Of a stretch of DNA of 64,000 nucleotides, positions 1 to 7,617 are shown in pieces. The stretch spans positions 1,116,001 through 1,180,000 of the forward strand of contig OZ242188.1 in assembly GCA_965205785.1 (NCBI GenBank), written 5' to 3'. The notes under the pieces are model-generated. The model saw only the letters and a program-made list of their open reading frames with translations, was not told the origin of the DNA and did no database searches. A program made the translations under genes and the position numbers. Source of the stretch: BJGV01 sp965205785. GTDB taxonomy: Bacteria > Pseudomonadota > Gammaproteobacteria > Burkholderiales > Nitrosomonadaceae. Each line of letters starts with the position of its first letter. The stretch's first letter is position 1.

Positions 1-110
1 TGCAACAGTAAAAGACTGAGAATAGGCTTTCTATCGCAAAGGGTATGCTTGCAGTATTTAAAAACCTTTGTAGAAAATAATACCTTGTTAACCAGGTTTT
101 CCAGTTTCAT
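1..110 (-). CDS. Start of a secreted or lipoprotein gene, possibly nlpD-like (partial)
   Basis: An open frame runs from an ATG at 110 to the window edge without a stop (36 codons). It is preceded by a strong ribosome binding site (AGGAAAGG, about 4 bases before the ATG). The last visible residues, RKPILSLLLL, look like the positive charge and hydrophobic start of a signal peptide. It lies directly downstream of pcm on the same strand. In many proteobacteria surE-pcm is followed by nlpD (an M23-type lipoprotein activator of amidases), so that identity is inferred from position only. No domain is visible in this fragment. Confidence 0.5.
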   Translation of the reverse strand, partial: MKLENLVNKVLFSTKVFKYCKHTLCDRKPILSLLLL

Positions 111-148
111 CTTACCTTTCCTCATTCGCCGTCTCTTGTCAATATAGT

Positions 149-817
149 TTAATTTTTTACGATACCAGACAGTATTGGCACGAATCTTACCTCGTCCAGA
201 ATTGTTTCGACATAACCCTGAGAGGTGCGTTCAATTACACATAGATATTGTTCTTGGCTACCTTTTGGATAAACCATTCTACCACCGATTGCTAATTGTG
301 CCAGTAAAGTAGAAGGAACATGCGTGGTTGCGCCTGTCATAATAATGCCATCAAATGGTGCAACTTCTGGTAGCCCATGGAGGCCATCAGCGTGCTTCAA
401 CCGTACATTATTAAGACGGAATTCTCGTAGACGGGAACGGGTCCGATTTAGTAAGGGCCCAATACGTTCAATTGAGTAAACTTCATGTGCAAGTTGAGCC
501 AGAATGGTTGTTTGATAACCACAGCCTGTACCAATTTCAAGAACTTTATCAAGACTTGAATCTGCACGTAGTAACTCACTCATTCGCGCTACAATAAATG
601 GGCTTGAAATAGTCTGTCCAAAATTAATGGGTAGCGCAACATCGTCGTAGGCACGGCTTGCAAGAGCTTCTTCAACAAATAAATGGCGTGGAACAGAGTT
701 CATTGCCGCTAACACTACTTCGTCCACTATATTTTGATTACGTAGACGATCAATCATTCGTACACGTGTACGCTGAGAAGTCATGCCAATGCCTGAATGA
801 TATAAACTCAAACTCAA
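149..817 (-). CDS. pcm: Protein-L-isoaspartate O-methyltransferase
   Basis: Repairs aged proteins by SAM-dependent methylation of L-isoaspartyl residues in the cytoplasm. The conserved family segment GQTISSP (about residues 67-73) and the SAM-binding motif I LEIGTGCGY (about 93-101) are present, and the 222-residue length is near the usual 205-215. The frame opens with TTG at 817. An ATG at 784 (MTSQRTRVRM...) would give 211 residues, closer to the family, and neither start has a strong ribosome binding site. It follows surE on the same strand, the common stress-survival pair, and precedes the partial signal-peptide gene at the window edge. Confidence 0.95.
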   Translation of the reverse strand: MSLSLYHSGIGMTSQRTRVRMIDRLRNQNIVDEVVLAAMNSVPRHLFVEEALASRAYDDVALPINFGQTISSPFIVARMSELLRADSSLDKVLEIGTGCGYQTTILAQLAHEVYSIERIGPLLNRTRSRLREFRLNNVRLKHADGLHGLPEVAPFDGIIMTGATTHVPSTLLAQLAIGGRMVYPKGSQEQYLCVIERTSQGYVETILDEVRFVPILSGIVKN

Positions 818-872
818 TATCTCGCTTTAAATGTTGAACTTCAATGTACTAAATATTACCTAATCACGCATC

Positions 873-1613
873 TTATTTTAACCATTGTTTAACTGTCTCT
901 AGTTGCCCATATTGAGTCAGGTCAATTTGTAGTGGTGTAAGTGATACTCTATTTTGTTGAATTGCATAAAAATCTGTATTTTCACTTGCATCCTGAACTG
1001 CACCTGCAGCACCTACCCAATATACTGTTTCACCACGTGGATTTTCTGATTTGACTACTGGTTCAGCTTTATGTCGTCGCCCAAGCCTTGTGACTTCAAT
1101 ACCCTGCAGATTATCATACGGAATATCTGGTACATTTATATTAAGTAGTATTGGTTCATGAAAATTGTTTTTTCTAAATCGTTGCACAATATCAACTGTA
1201 ACAAGTGCTGCAGTAGAAAAATTTTCATCAGAAACATTTGCAAGAGATACTGCAAGGGAAGGTATCCCTAATAAAAATCCCTCGGTAGCAGCGGCGACTG
1301 TTCCAGAGTAAACAGTATCGTCACCCATGTTGGCTCCATCATTTATACCTGATATCACCATATCAGGTAATTTATCTAGCATACCAGTGACCGCTAAGTG
1401 TACACAGTCTGTTGGCGTGCCATTTACATAGTAATAACCATTGTGAGATTTATGTAAACTGAGGGGGCGATCTAGTGTAAGGGAGTTACTTGCGCCACTA
1501 CGGTCACGTTCTGGTGCAACAACCACTATGTCTGCAATAGGGGAGAGCGCTCCAGCAAGCGATGCCAAACCTGGTGCGAAATACCCGTCATCGTTACTGA
1601 GTAATATACGCAT
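873..1613 (-). CDS. surE: 5'/3'-nucleotidase SurE
   Basis: Metal-dependent nucleoside monophosphatase, cytoplasmic, linked to stationary-phase survival. The N-terminus RILLSNDDG carries the two metal-binding aspartates (D8, D9). S39 in DRSGASNSLT and N91 in SGINDGAN complete the site seen in the family. The length of about 246 residues is normal. The frame can be opened two codons upstream at a TTG (1619), but the ATG at 1613 begins the conserved MRILLSNDDG and is preferred. It lies 55 bases before pcm, probably in one transcript, and is the first protein gene after tRNA-Pro. Confidence 0.96.
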   Translation of the reverse strand: MRILLSNDDGYFAPGLASLAGALSPIADIVVVAPERDRSGASNSLTLDRPLSLHKSHNGYYYVNGTPTDCVHLAVTGMLDKLPDMVISGINDGANMGDDTVYSGTVAAATEGFLLGIPSLAVSLANVSDENFSTAALVTVDIVQRFRKNNFHEPILLNINVPDIPYDNLQGIEVTRLGRRHKAEPVVKSENPRGETVYWVGAAGAVQDASENTDFYAIQQNRVSLTPLQIDLTQYGQLETVKQWLK

Positions 1614-1719
1614 TTGCAAAGGGCCAATTTATTCTAAGATTATTTAGGAAATGGAGTAAACAGTTCAATTAATTCTAAACTTAATTTATATATAACAATT
1701 GATTAATCAATCCATTTAA

Positions 1720-1797
<78 letters not shown>

Positions 1798-1806
1798 AAA
1801 ATGCGG

Positions 1807-1812
1807 ATTATA
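1807..1812 (-). promoter_or_regulatory. -10 box of the tRNA-Pro promoter
   Basis: On the minus strand a perfect TATAAT lies 9 bases before the mature tRNA 5' end, followed by a GC-containing discriminator (CCGC), as is common for stable-RNA promoters. No good -35 hexamer is visible at 16-18 bases upstream, so this is a partial promoter call. Confidence 0.45.
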
Positions 1813-1885
1813 GCAACAAGCCCTGATGTTAGGAATGGCTTTTAGTGTCTCAATTATACAGAATGAGAAAAACAGGAAAATTTAA

Positions 1886-2275
1886 TCATGACCTAAGCAG
1901 AGACACAACATTTTTAATCTCTCCTTGTAACATTGCCAAATTGATTGGAGTAAGATTCTCGGCAGCAGAAGGGTGGCTTGTAGAGCTAGATGTTGGTTCA
2001 GGGTGATTGTTTTGTTCTAGCTGTCCACGTGCTCCATTAATGGTAAAGCCTTGTTCGTATAGTAACTCTCTAATATGGCGGACTAATAATACTTCATGGT
2101 GTTGATAGTATCGACGGTTACCACGCCGCTTAATTGGCTTAAGTTGGGAAAATTCTTGTTCCCAGTAACGTAGTACATGCGGTTTGACGCAACATAACTC
2201 GCTGACTTCACCTATTGTGAAATAACGCTTTGCCGGAATAGGCGGCAAAGCATTGCTAGGTGATATGTTTCCCAT
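1886..2275 (-). CDS. MerR-family HTH regulator of the ihfA-linked type
   Basis: A 129-residue protein with an N-terminal MerR-type winged helix-turn-helix: YFTIGEVSELCCVKPHVLRYWE at about residues 18-39, and the wing around RRGNRRYY. The remainder is a short helical segment without metal-binding cysteines of the CueR/MerR pattern. A MerR-like gene of this type directly after ihfA, in the pheST-ihfA cluster, is a conserved arrangement in proteobacteria. Its target is unknown. It overlaps the 3' end of ihfA by 20 bases, indicating translational coupling. Confidence 0.85.
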   Translation of the reverse strand: MGNISPSNALPPIPAKRYFTIGEVSELCCVKPHVLRYWEQEFSQLKPIKRRGNRRYYQHHEVLLVRHIRELLYEQGFTINGARGQLEQNNHPEPTSSSTSHPSAAENLTPINLAMLQGEIKNVVSLLRS

Positions 2276-2561
2276 TGTGGGTTTTTTCCACCATTGCTTT
2301 CAATTTTTGACTAGCGTGAAAAGTTACCACGCGTCTTGCCGTTATTTGTACTTCCTTCCCTGTTTTGGGATTACGACCAGGGCGTTGTGGCTTGTCACGT
2401 AACTGGAAATTTCCAAATCCTGATAACTTGACTCCATCACCATTCTGTAGTGCGCTGCGAACTTCTTCATAAAAAGAGTCAACCATATCTTTGGCTTCAC
2501 GCTTATTTAAGCCAACTTTCTCAAATAATAAATCTGCTAATTCAGCCTTTGTTAAGGTCAT
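2256..2561 (-). CDS. ihfA: Integration host factor subunit alpha
   Basis: A small nucleoid protein that forms the IHF heterodimer and bends DNA sharply. The 101 residues match the HU/IHF fold, with the DNA-binding beta arm around GFGNFQLRDKPQRPGRNPKTG and the tail RRVVTFHAS. The position after pheT is the canonical ihfA location, so alpha rather than beta is the better assignment. It is separated from pheT by 113 bases that contain a duplicated copy of the pheT 3' end, and it overlaps the following merR-like gene. Confidence 0.95.
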   Translation of the reverse strand: MTLTKAELADLLFEKVGLNKREAKDMVDSFYEEVRSALQNGDGVKLSGFGNFQLRDKPQRPGRNPKTGKEVQITARRVVTFHASQKLKAMVEKTHNGKHIT

Positions 2562-2608
2562 GCTTATCCTCTCCTTGCTTATTTATTCTTGAACTAAATT
2601 TGTCTATT

Positions 2609-2638
2609 TATATTTAATTACGGAGTTTTGTACTAAAT
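2609..2638. repeat. Direct repeat, duplicated pheT tail (copy outside the gene)
   Basis: About 30 bases starting TATATTTAATTACGGAG resemble the 3' end of pheT at 2670-2699. The first 17 bases are identical, and the rest carries a few substitutions. The two copies are offset by 61 bases. This copy lies in the pheT-ihfA gap and is not translated in frame. Confidence 0.7.
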
Positions 2639-2669
2639 ATTTATAAATTTTTATCTTATACTGAGTGTA

Positions 2670-2699
2670 TATATTTAATTACGGAGCTTTGCCCCAAAT
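2670..2699. repeat. Direct repeat, pheT tail (copy within the gene end)
   Basis: Partner of the repeat at 2609-2638. It covers the last codons of pheT (...AKLRN then TAA) plus a few bases beyond the stop. Confidence 0.7.
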
Positions 2700-5053
2700 T
2701 TATCCTCTAGGATCTTGATCAATTTCTTAGTAATCAAATCTGCTTCTTCATCAGTCAGAGTTTTTTTAGTATCTTGTAATAACACACGGAATGCAAGACT
2801 TTTTTTGCCGTTATCTACCCCCTTGCCACGATAAACGTCAAACAGGGCAATTTCTGCGATTATTGTCGAATTAAGAGCATTCATGCTATTGATTAGCGAT
2901 TGAGCGCAGATATCATCTGCTACTATCACAGCAATATCACGTCGTACAGACGGGTATTTTGGGATTTCCCCTGCTTTTGGTAGAGTTCTTTGTGTCAAAA
3001 TATCTAGATCGAGTTCAAATAGGATAACAGGCTTTGGCAGTGCTAATTTTTGTTGTAGATGAGGATGAAGCTCTCCTAACCACCCAGCAATTCTTTTTCC
3101 TTTGAGGATTTGTGAGGACTTTCCAGGGTGTAATGTTGGATGGGTTGCTATTTCAAATTTTATAATTTCTGGCCAAAACAATGCTTCAACATCAGACTTG
3201 GCGTCATAAAAGTCCGTATTACGCTCGGGTGAGTCCCACTGCTCTTTCACTATATCTCCATAGCATAGCCCTGCTAATTTTTCAGATTGCGTGTAGCGCC
3301 CTTCTTTTTTTAAAAAACAAGAGCCAATTTCAAATATTCGTACTCTGGCTTGTTTGCGATTAAGGTTGAATTGTAGATTTGAAATAAGTCCCCCAATTAA
3401 GTTGCTACGCATTGCACTCAATTGGCTAGAAATAGGGTTCTTCAACATTATTGGAGAAGTATTATTCGAAAAATTTTTCTCCCATTTAGCATCTACAAAC
3501 GCATAATTAGTTACTTCCTGATAATCACGCGCTACGCAGACTCTTCGTAGTTGCATCGGAGTGTGTATTGCTTCTGGATCGGACAGTATACTTAAGCTTG
3601 TATTTGGCGAGTTGGCTGGAATATTATGGTAGCCATAAATGCGTGCAATCTCTTCGATTAAGTCTTCTTCAATAGCCAAATCAAATCGGTATGTTGGGGG
3701 TGTTACATGAAATACTGCTTTCTTAACTGAAAAATCAAATTGTAAGCGTTTTAATATTTCAGCTATCTTAGCTTTTTCGAGATCGATACCTAATATGCGT
3801 CGTACACGTTCTTCACGTAGGATAATAGACGTACGCTGCGGTAGTTTACCTTTTACTTCAGTAATCAGCCCAGGACAGCCACCACAGATATCAATTATTA
3901 AGCCTGTAGCTCTTTCCATGGTAATGCGTGTGGCAGCAAAATCCACACCACGTTCGAAGCGATGAGCAGAGTCAGAACTGATTCCAAGTTGAATATGTTT
4001 TCCAGCTATTACTTTAGGTATAAAGAATGCGCTTTCAAGAAACAGGTCGGTGGTTCCATGCTCCACTTTACTGTCATTTCCTCCCATGATGCCAGCTAAA
4101 GCTAGAGGTTTAATTCCATCAGTAATTAGCAACATATCAGGATGTAGTACTATTTCTTCACCATTTAATAACTGTAGTCTTTCACCTTTATTTGCATAGC
4201 GTATGCGAATAATTCCCGAAAATTCGTCAGTAATTTTTGCTAGGTTGAAGGCATGCATAGGTTGTCCAGTTTCTAACATCACATAATTAGTTACGTCTAC
4301 CACTGCATTGATCGGACGAATTCCACTCCGCTCCAGACGACGAGCTATCCATGTGGGGGTGGGTGTATCCAGGTTGATATCTCGGATTATCCTGCCACAA
4401 TAAAGCGGACAGGCATCTGGCTCATCTATACATATAGTTAGGGCGTCACTATTTTTATTTTTAACTGGACTAATATTAGGTAGGATAGGTTTTGCAGAGA
4501 AGATTGCCGCCACTTCACGTGCTATTCCTGACAATCCCAAACAATCGGCACGGTTAGGGGTTAATTTTAGCGTAAAGAGCTTATCGTCAAGATCATAGTA
4601 ATTGCGAAAATCTTTTCCCGTTGGGGCATCATTGGGAAGTAATAACAATCCTTCAGCTTCTTCAGATATTCCTAACTCTTTAGCTGAACATAGCATGCCA
4701 AATGATTCTACTCCACGTACTTTAGCCTTTTTAATTACTAAATGAGGGAGGTGTGCACCAATCAACGCACATGGTACTTTAGCCCCAACACAAATGTTGT
4801 CAGCACCACATACAATCTGTAGGGGTTCTTTATTCGTAGATTTGCTTATATTTACTTGGCATATATTTAAGCGATCTGCATCAGGATGTTTATTTACTGA
4901 TAGTACTTCAGCTACAACTACTTTATTAAAGTCTGGTGCCGCAGGCTCAATGGTTTCAACCTCCAAGCCAGCCATGGTAAGCGAATGAGCTAGTTCGCTA
5001 CTCGATATTGGTGGGTTAACTAAAGTACGAAGCCAGCTCTCAGGAAATTTCAT
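2675..5053 (-). CDS. pheT: Phenylalanine-tRNA ligase beta subunit
   Basis: Large subunit of the (alpha-beta)2 phenylalanyl-tRNA synthetase. Its 792 residues are a normal length. Visible domains in order are the EMAP/OB-fold tRNA-binding domain near residues 40-150 (VVVAEVLSVNKHPDADRLNIC), the B3/B4 editing domain, the B5 domain, the catalytic-like core, and the C-terminal ferredoxin-fold anticodon-binding domain beginning near YPSVRRDIAVIV. It lies 35 bases downstream of pheS and is surely cotranscribed with it. Confidence 0.98.
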   Translation of the reverse strand: MKFPESWLRTLVNPPISSSELAHSLTMAGLEVETIEPAAPDFNKVVVAEVLSVNKHPDADRLNICQVNISKSTNKEPLQIVCGADNICVGAKVPCALIGAHLPHLVIKKAKVRGVESFGMLCSAKELGISEEAEGLLLLPNDAPTGKDFRNYYDLDDKLFTLKLTPNRADCLGLSGIAREVAAIFSAKPILPNISPVKNKNSDALTICIDEPDACPLYCGRIIRDINLDTPTPTWIARRLERSGIRPINAVVDVTNYVMLETGQPMHAFNLAKITDEFSGIIRIRYANKGERLQLLNGEEIVLHPDMLLITDGIKPLALAGIMGGNDSKVEHGTTDLFLESAFFIPKVIAGKHIQLGISSDSAHRFERGVDFAATRITMERATGLIIDICGGCPGLITEVKGKLPQRTSIILREERVRRILGIDLEKAKIAEILKRLQFDFSVKKAVFHVTPPTYRFDLAIEEDLIEEIARIYGYHNIPANSPNTSLSILSDPEAIHTPMQLRRVCVARDYQEVTNYAFVDAKWEKNFSNNTSPIMLKNPISSQLSAMRSNLIGGLISNLQFNLNRKQARVRIFEIGSCFLKKEGRYTQSEKLAGLCYGDIVKEQWDSPERNTDFYDAKSDVEALFWPEIIKFEIATHPTLHPGKSSQILKGKRIAGWLGELHPHLQQKLALPKPVILFELDLDILTQRTLPKAGEIPKYPSVRRDIAVIVADDICAQSLINSMNALNSTIIAEIALFDVYRGKGVDNGKKSLAFRVLLQDTKKTLTDEEADLITKKLIKILEDKFGAKLRN

Positions 5054-5088
5054 AGTGATCTATTATTGCAGGATATGCAGTTATAATT

Positions 5089-6117
5089 TCAATTAAACTG
5101 CTTCAAGAAGCGCAAGTCATTTTCAAAAAACATTCGTATGTCGTTTACTCCGTACCTTAACATTGCTAGTCGCTCTACACCCATACCAAAAGCAAAACCA
5201 ACGTATTTTTCGCTATCTATATTGACATGTTTTAGAACTTCAGGATGTACCATGCCACAGCCTAGTATTTCAAGCCAGCCAGTGTAACCACATACTCTGC
5301 ATCCCTTGTTATTACACATAACACAGCTAATATCCATTTCAGCTGAAGGTTCAGTAAATGGAAAGAAAGAGGGACGGAATCGTGTTAATAGTTCTTTTTG
5401 TTCTGAAAATTGTTTAATAAAATCTATTAAAATTCCTTTTAGAGCGGTGAAATTTACATTTTTATCTATCCATAGACCTTCTACTTGATGAAACATTGGT
5501 GTATGGGTTATGTCGGAGTCACAGCGGTAAACTCGTCCTGGCGCTATCACCCTTATGGGTGGAGTTTTGTTTTGCATGTAACGGATTTGAACTGGTGATG
5601 TATGGGTGCGCAATAAATGTTTATTTTCTTTTTCAGAGATATAGAATGTATCGTGCATTGCGCGTGCAGGATGGTCTTCTGGAATATTAAGCGCAGTAAA
5701 ATTAAAGAAATCAGTTTCAATCTCAGGGCCAGAGGCCACAGCAAAACCAATTGATTTGAATAAAGATTCGATTCTTTCTAAAGTTCTTGTTATTGGATGT
5801 AAGCCAGCTACCCCTAGGCCACGTCCGGGCAGGGTTACATCAAGTGCCTCCCCAGCCAATTGTGCTTCCATTCTTTTGGATAAAATTAATTCACGACGGT
5901 CATTTATTTTTGTTTCCAATAGCTCTTTCAACTTGTTAATCTGACCACCCATGATTGGTCGTTCTTCAGGAGAAAGTTTTTTCAGTCCCTTTAGCATTTC
6001 AGTTAACACACCATTTTTGCCAAGATAGCGTACTTTTGCTTGTTCAAGATCATTAGCGCTATCTATGTTATCTAACAGGCTTGTTGCTTCATTAAGTAGG
6101 TTTTCTAGGTTGTTCAT
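5089..6117 (-). CDS. pheS: Phenylalanine-tRNA ligase alpha subunit
   Basis: Catalytic subunit that aminoacylates tRNA-Phe. It has an N-terminal coiled-coil tRNA-binding arm (about residues 1-90) followed by a class II catalytic core. Motif 2 lies around GRVYRCDSDITHTPMFHQVEG and motif 3 is GMGVERLAMLRYG near the end. The 342-residue length is typical. It is preceded by an attenuator-like hairpin in the rplT-pheS gap, suggesting separate control from the ribosomal protein genes upstream. Confidence 0.98.
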   Translation of the reverse strand: MNNLENLLNEATSLLDNIDSANDLEQAKVRYLGKNGVLTEMLKGLKKLSPEERPIMGGQINKLKELLETKINDRRELILSKRMEAQLAGEALDVTLPGRGLGVAGLHPITRTLERIESLFKSIGFAVASGPEIETDFFNFTALNIPEDHPARAMHDTFYISEKENKHLLRTHTSPVQIRYMQNKTPPIRVIAPGRVYRCDSDITHTPMFHQVEGLWIDKNVNFTALKGILIDFIKQFSEQKELLTRFRPSFFPFTEPSAEMDISCVMCNNKGCRVCGYTGWLEILGCGMVHPEVLKHVNIDSEKYVGFAFGMGVERLAMLRYGVNDIRMFFENDLRFLKQFN

Positions 6118-6160
6118 GAGAACACAAGTGTAGGATAGGCAGCTTATTGTATATACAAAA

Positions 6161-6218
6161 GAAAAAAGGCCAAGGTATTTTCCCCTAGCCTCCTGATTAT
6201 TGTTTAGGTATGGCTAGG
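6161..6218 (-). promoter_or_regulatory. Attenuator-like terminator with competing hairpin before pheS
   Basis: On the minus strand between rplT and pheS, segment GGCTAGGG (6183-6190) can pair with CCTTGGCC (6168-6175). This makes an 8-pair stem with two G-U pairs and a 7-base loop, followed at once by TTTTTTCTTTT: an intrinsic terminator. The same GGCTAGG can instead pair perfectly with CCTAGCC at 6212-6218, just after the rplT stop, which would prevent the terminator. This is the layout of an attenuator. No convincing leader peptide is seen, although the region after the stem is rich in TTT/TTC triplets. Confidence 0.6.
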
Positions 6219-6219
6219 A

Positions 6220-6579
6220 TTATGTAGCAAGGCCAGATTTTGCTTGCTCAACTAATTTTAAGAAGGCTCGCTTGTCAAAGACGGCGATATCAGCCAACAT
6301 TTTTCTATCCACTTCGATTGAGGCCTTCTTCAGCCCATTCATGAAGACGCTGTAGGGTAGGCCACATTCACGTGTAGCGGCATTGATACGAGCTATCCAG
6401 AGGGCGCGAAACTGACGTTTTTTCTGTCGCCGGTCGCGGTAAGCATATTCTCCAGCTTTCATCACGGCTTCTTTTGCAATTCGATAAACATTCTTGCGCC
6501 GCCCACGGTAGCCTTTTGCTTGATTCAGTACTTTTTTATGGCGTGCATGAGCAGTTACACCACGTTTTACTCTTGGCAT
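6220..6579 (-). CDS. rplT: 50S ribosomal protein L20
   Basis: Basic 119-residue ribosomal protein that binds 23S rRNA early in assembly. It starts MPRVKRGVTAHARHKKVL, with the long basic N-terminal helix followed by the globular C-terminal part. It lies 11 bases after rpmI in the conserved infC-rpmI-rplT order. In E. coli L20 represses this operon at the mRNA level. No matching mimic could be established by eye here. Confidence 0.99.
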   Translation of the reverse strand: MPRVKRGVTAHARHKKVLNQAKGYRGRRKNVYRIAKEAVMKAGEYAYRDRRQKKRQFRALWIARINAATRECGLPYSVFMNGLKKASIEVDRKMLADIAVFDKRAFLKLVEQAKSGLAT

Positions 6580-6590
6580 GACAATTCTCC

Positions 6591-6788
6591 TTAGGCGTAG
6601 GGCAACATAGCATGCACAGCTGCTACATTGCTAAAATGAACTTCAGAAGTTCCTCTCAACTGGCGTTTAAGCTTGGTAGTTTTTTTTGTCAGAATGTGGC
6701 GTTTAAAAGCATGTGAACGCTTGACACTACCGCCAGCCCTAACTTTAAAACGCTTAGCGGCACCCCGCTTAGTTTTCATTTTGGGCAT
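6591..6788 (-). CDS. rpmI: 50S ribosomal protein L35
   Basis: A 65-residue, very basic protein beginning MPKMKTKRGAAKRFKV, diagnostic of L35. It sits between infC and rplT, as in most bacteria. The tail is HAMLPYA, as usual in the family. Confidence 0.99.
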   Translation of the reverse strand: MPKMKTKRGAAKRFKVRAGGSVKRSHAFKRHILTKKTTKLKRQLRGTSEVHFSNVAAVHAMLPYA

Positions 6789-6927
6789 AACGAAGCTCCT
6801 ATTTTTTAATATGACGTTAGGTGTCCCCTAGCTGGAGTACTTTTATAACCTAGACATCACTTGTTTTTTTAATATTTAATTTAGTTCTTATTTAGTTTGA
6901 AATCTCCATGAGATTATTATTCCAGTA

Positions 6928-7590
6928 CTAAAGTTTTTCAGCTGTTGTCTTAGTTCCTTCTTTTAAATTTGGCTCTAAACTAATAGTACTTTGTTTTGTG
7001 TTTCCGACTCCTTCAGTTGTTTTTTGGTTACTTTCTTTACTCTTAATTTCTTTAGCCTTCGGTACTATTGCTTCTTTCTTTTTAGGTGATAGAACCATTA
7101 CCATCTGTCGTCCTTCCATCCTTGGAAACTGCTCTACCATTGCGTATGCTTCCAAGTCATCTCTTACTCGTTCCAACAAACGCACACCAAATTCTTGATG
7201 AGCCATTTCACGTCCACGAAATCGGAGTGTTACCTTAGCTTTGTCACCTTCAGCCAGAAAATTAATCAAGTTACGAAGCTTGATATTGTAGTCACCGTCA
7301 TCAGTATTTGGGCGGAACTTTACTTCCTTGATTTGGACTTGTTTTTGCTTAAGCTTAGCCTCGTGTCTTTTTTTGCTTTCTTGATAACGGAATTTACCAT
7401 AATCCATTAAACGGCATACCGGAGGTTGAGCAGTTGGTGCGATTTCTACTAGATCTATCTCAGCTTCATCCGCTAAAGATATAGCAACTTCCAGAGTGAC
7501 AATACCTATCTGTTCTCCTTCCACACCTATTAACCGCACCTCTGGTGCGTTAATTTCATGATTGATTCGTGCCGCTTTTTCCTGAGCTAT
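6928..7590 (-). CDS. infC: Translation initiation factor IF-3, probable ATA start
   Basis: IF-3 dissociates ribosomes and proofreads start codons. Homology continues upstream of the first conventional start (GTG at 7539) as AQEKAARINHEINAPEV, the normal IF-3 N-terminus. In that frame the codons before it are ATT, ACT, ATA. ATA at 7590 lies 6 bases after a GGGGA ribosome binding site and is the best-placed start; ATT at 7596 abuts that site. Non-standard infC starts are known (AUU in E. coli) and allow autoregulation, because IF-3 rejects them. At 220 residues it carries a charged C-terminal tail of about 45 residues beyond the usual end (after MVMVLSPKK), rich in Lys, Glu and Thr. Confidence 0.93.
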   Translation of the reverse strand: MAQEKAARINHEINAPEVRLIGVEGEQIGIVTLEVAISLADEAEIDLVEIAPTAQPPVCRLMDYGKFRYQESKKRHEAKLKQKQVQIKEVKFRPNTDDGDYNIKLRNLINFLAEGDKAKVTLRFRGREMAHQEFGVRLLERVRDDLEAYAMVEQFPRMEGRQMVMVLSPKKKEAIVPKAKEIKSKESNQKTTEGVGNTKQSTISLEPNLKEGTKTTAEKL

Positions 7591-7617
7591 AGTAATTCCC
7601 CGAATTTGTTATATAAA

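Noticed and set aside
1698..1711. Palindrome ATTGATTAATCAAT beside tRNA-Pro
   Set aside because: Short, AT-only palindrome in AT-rich DNA, with no attachment-site duplication or integrase nearby.
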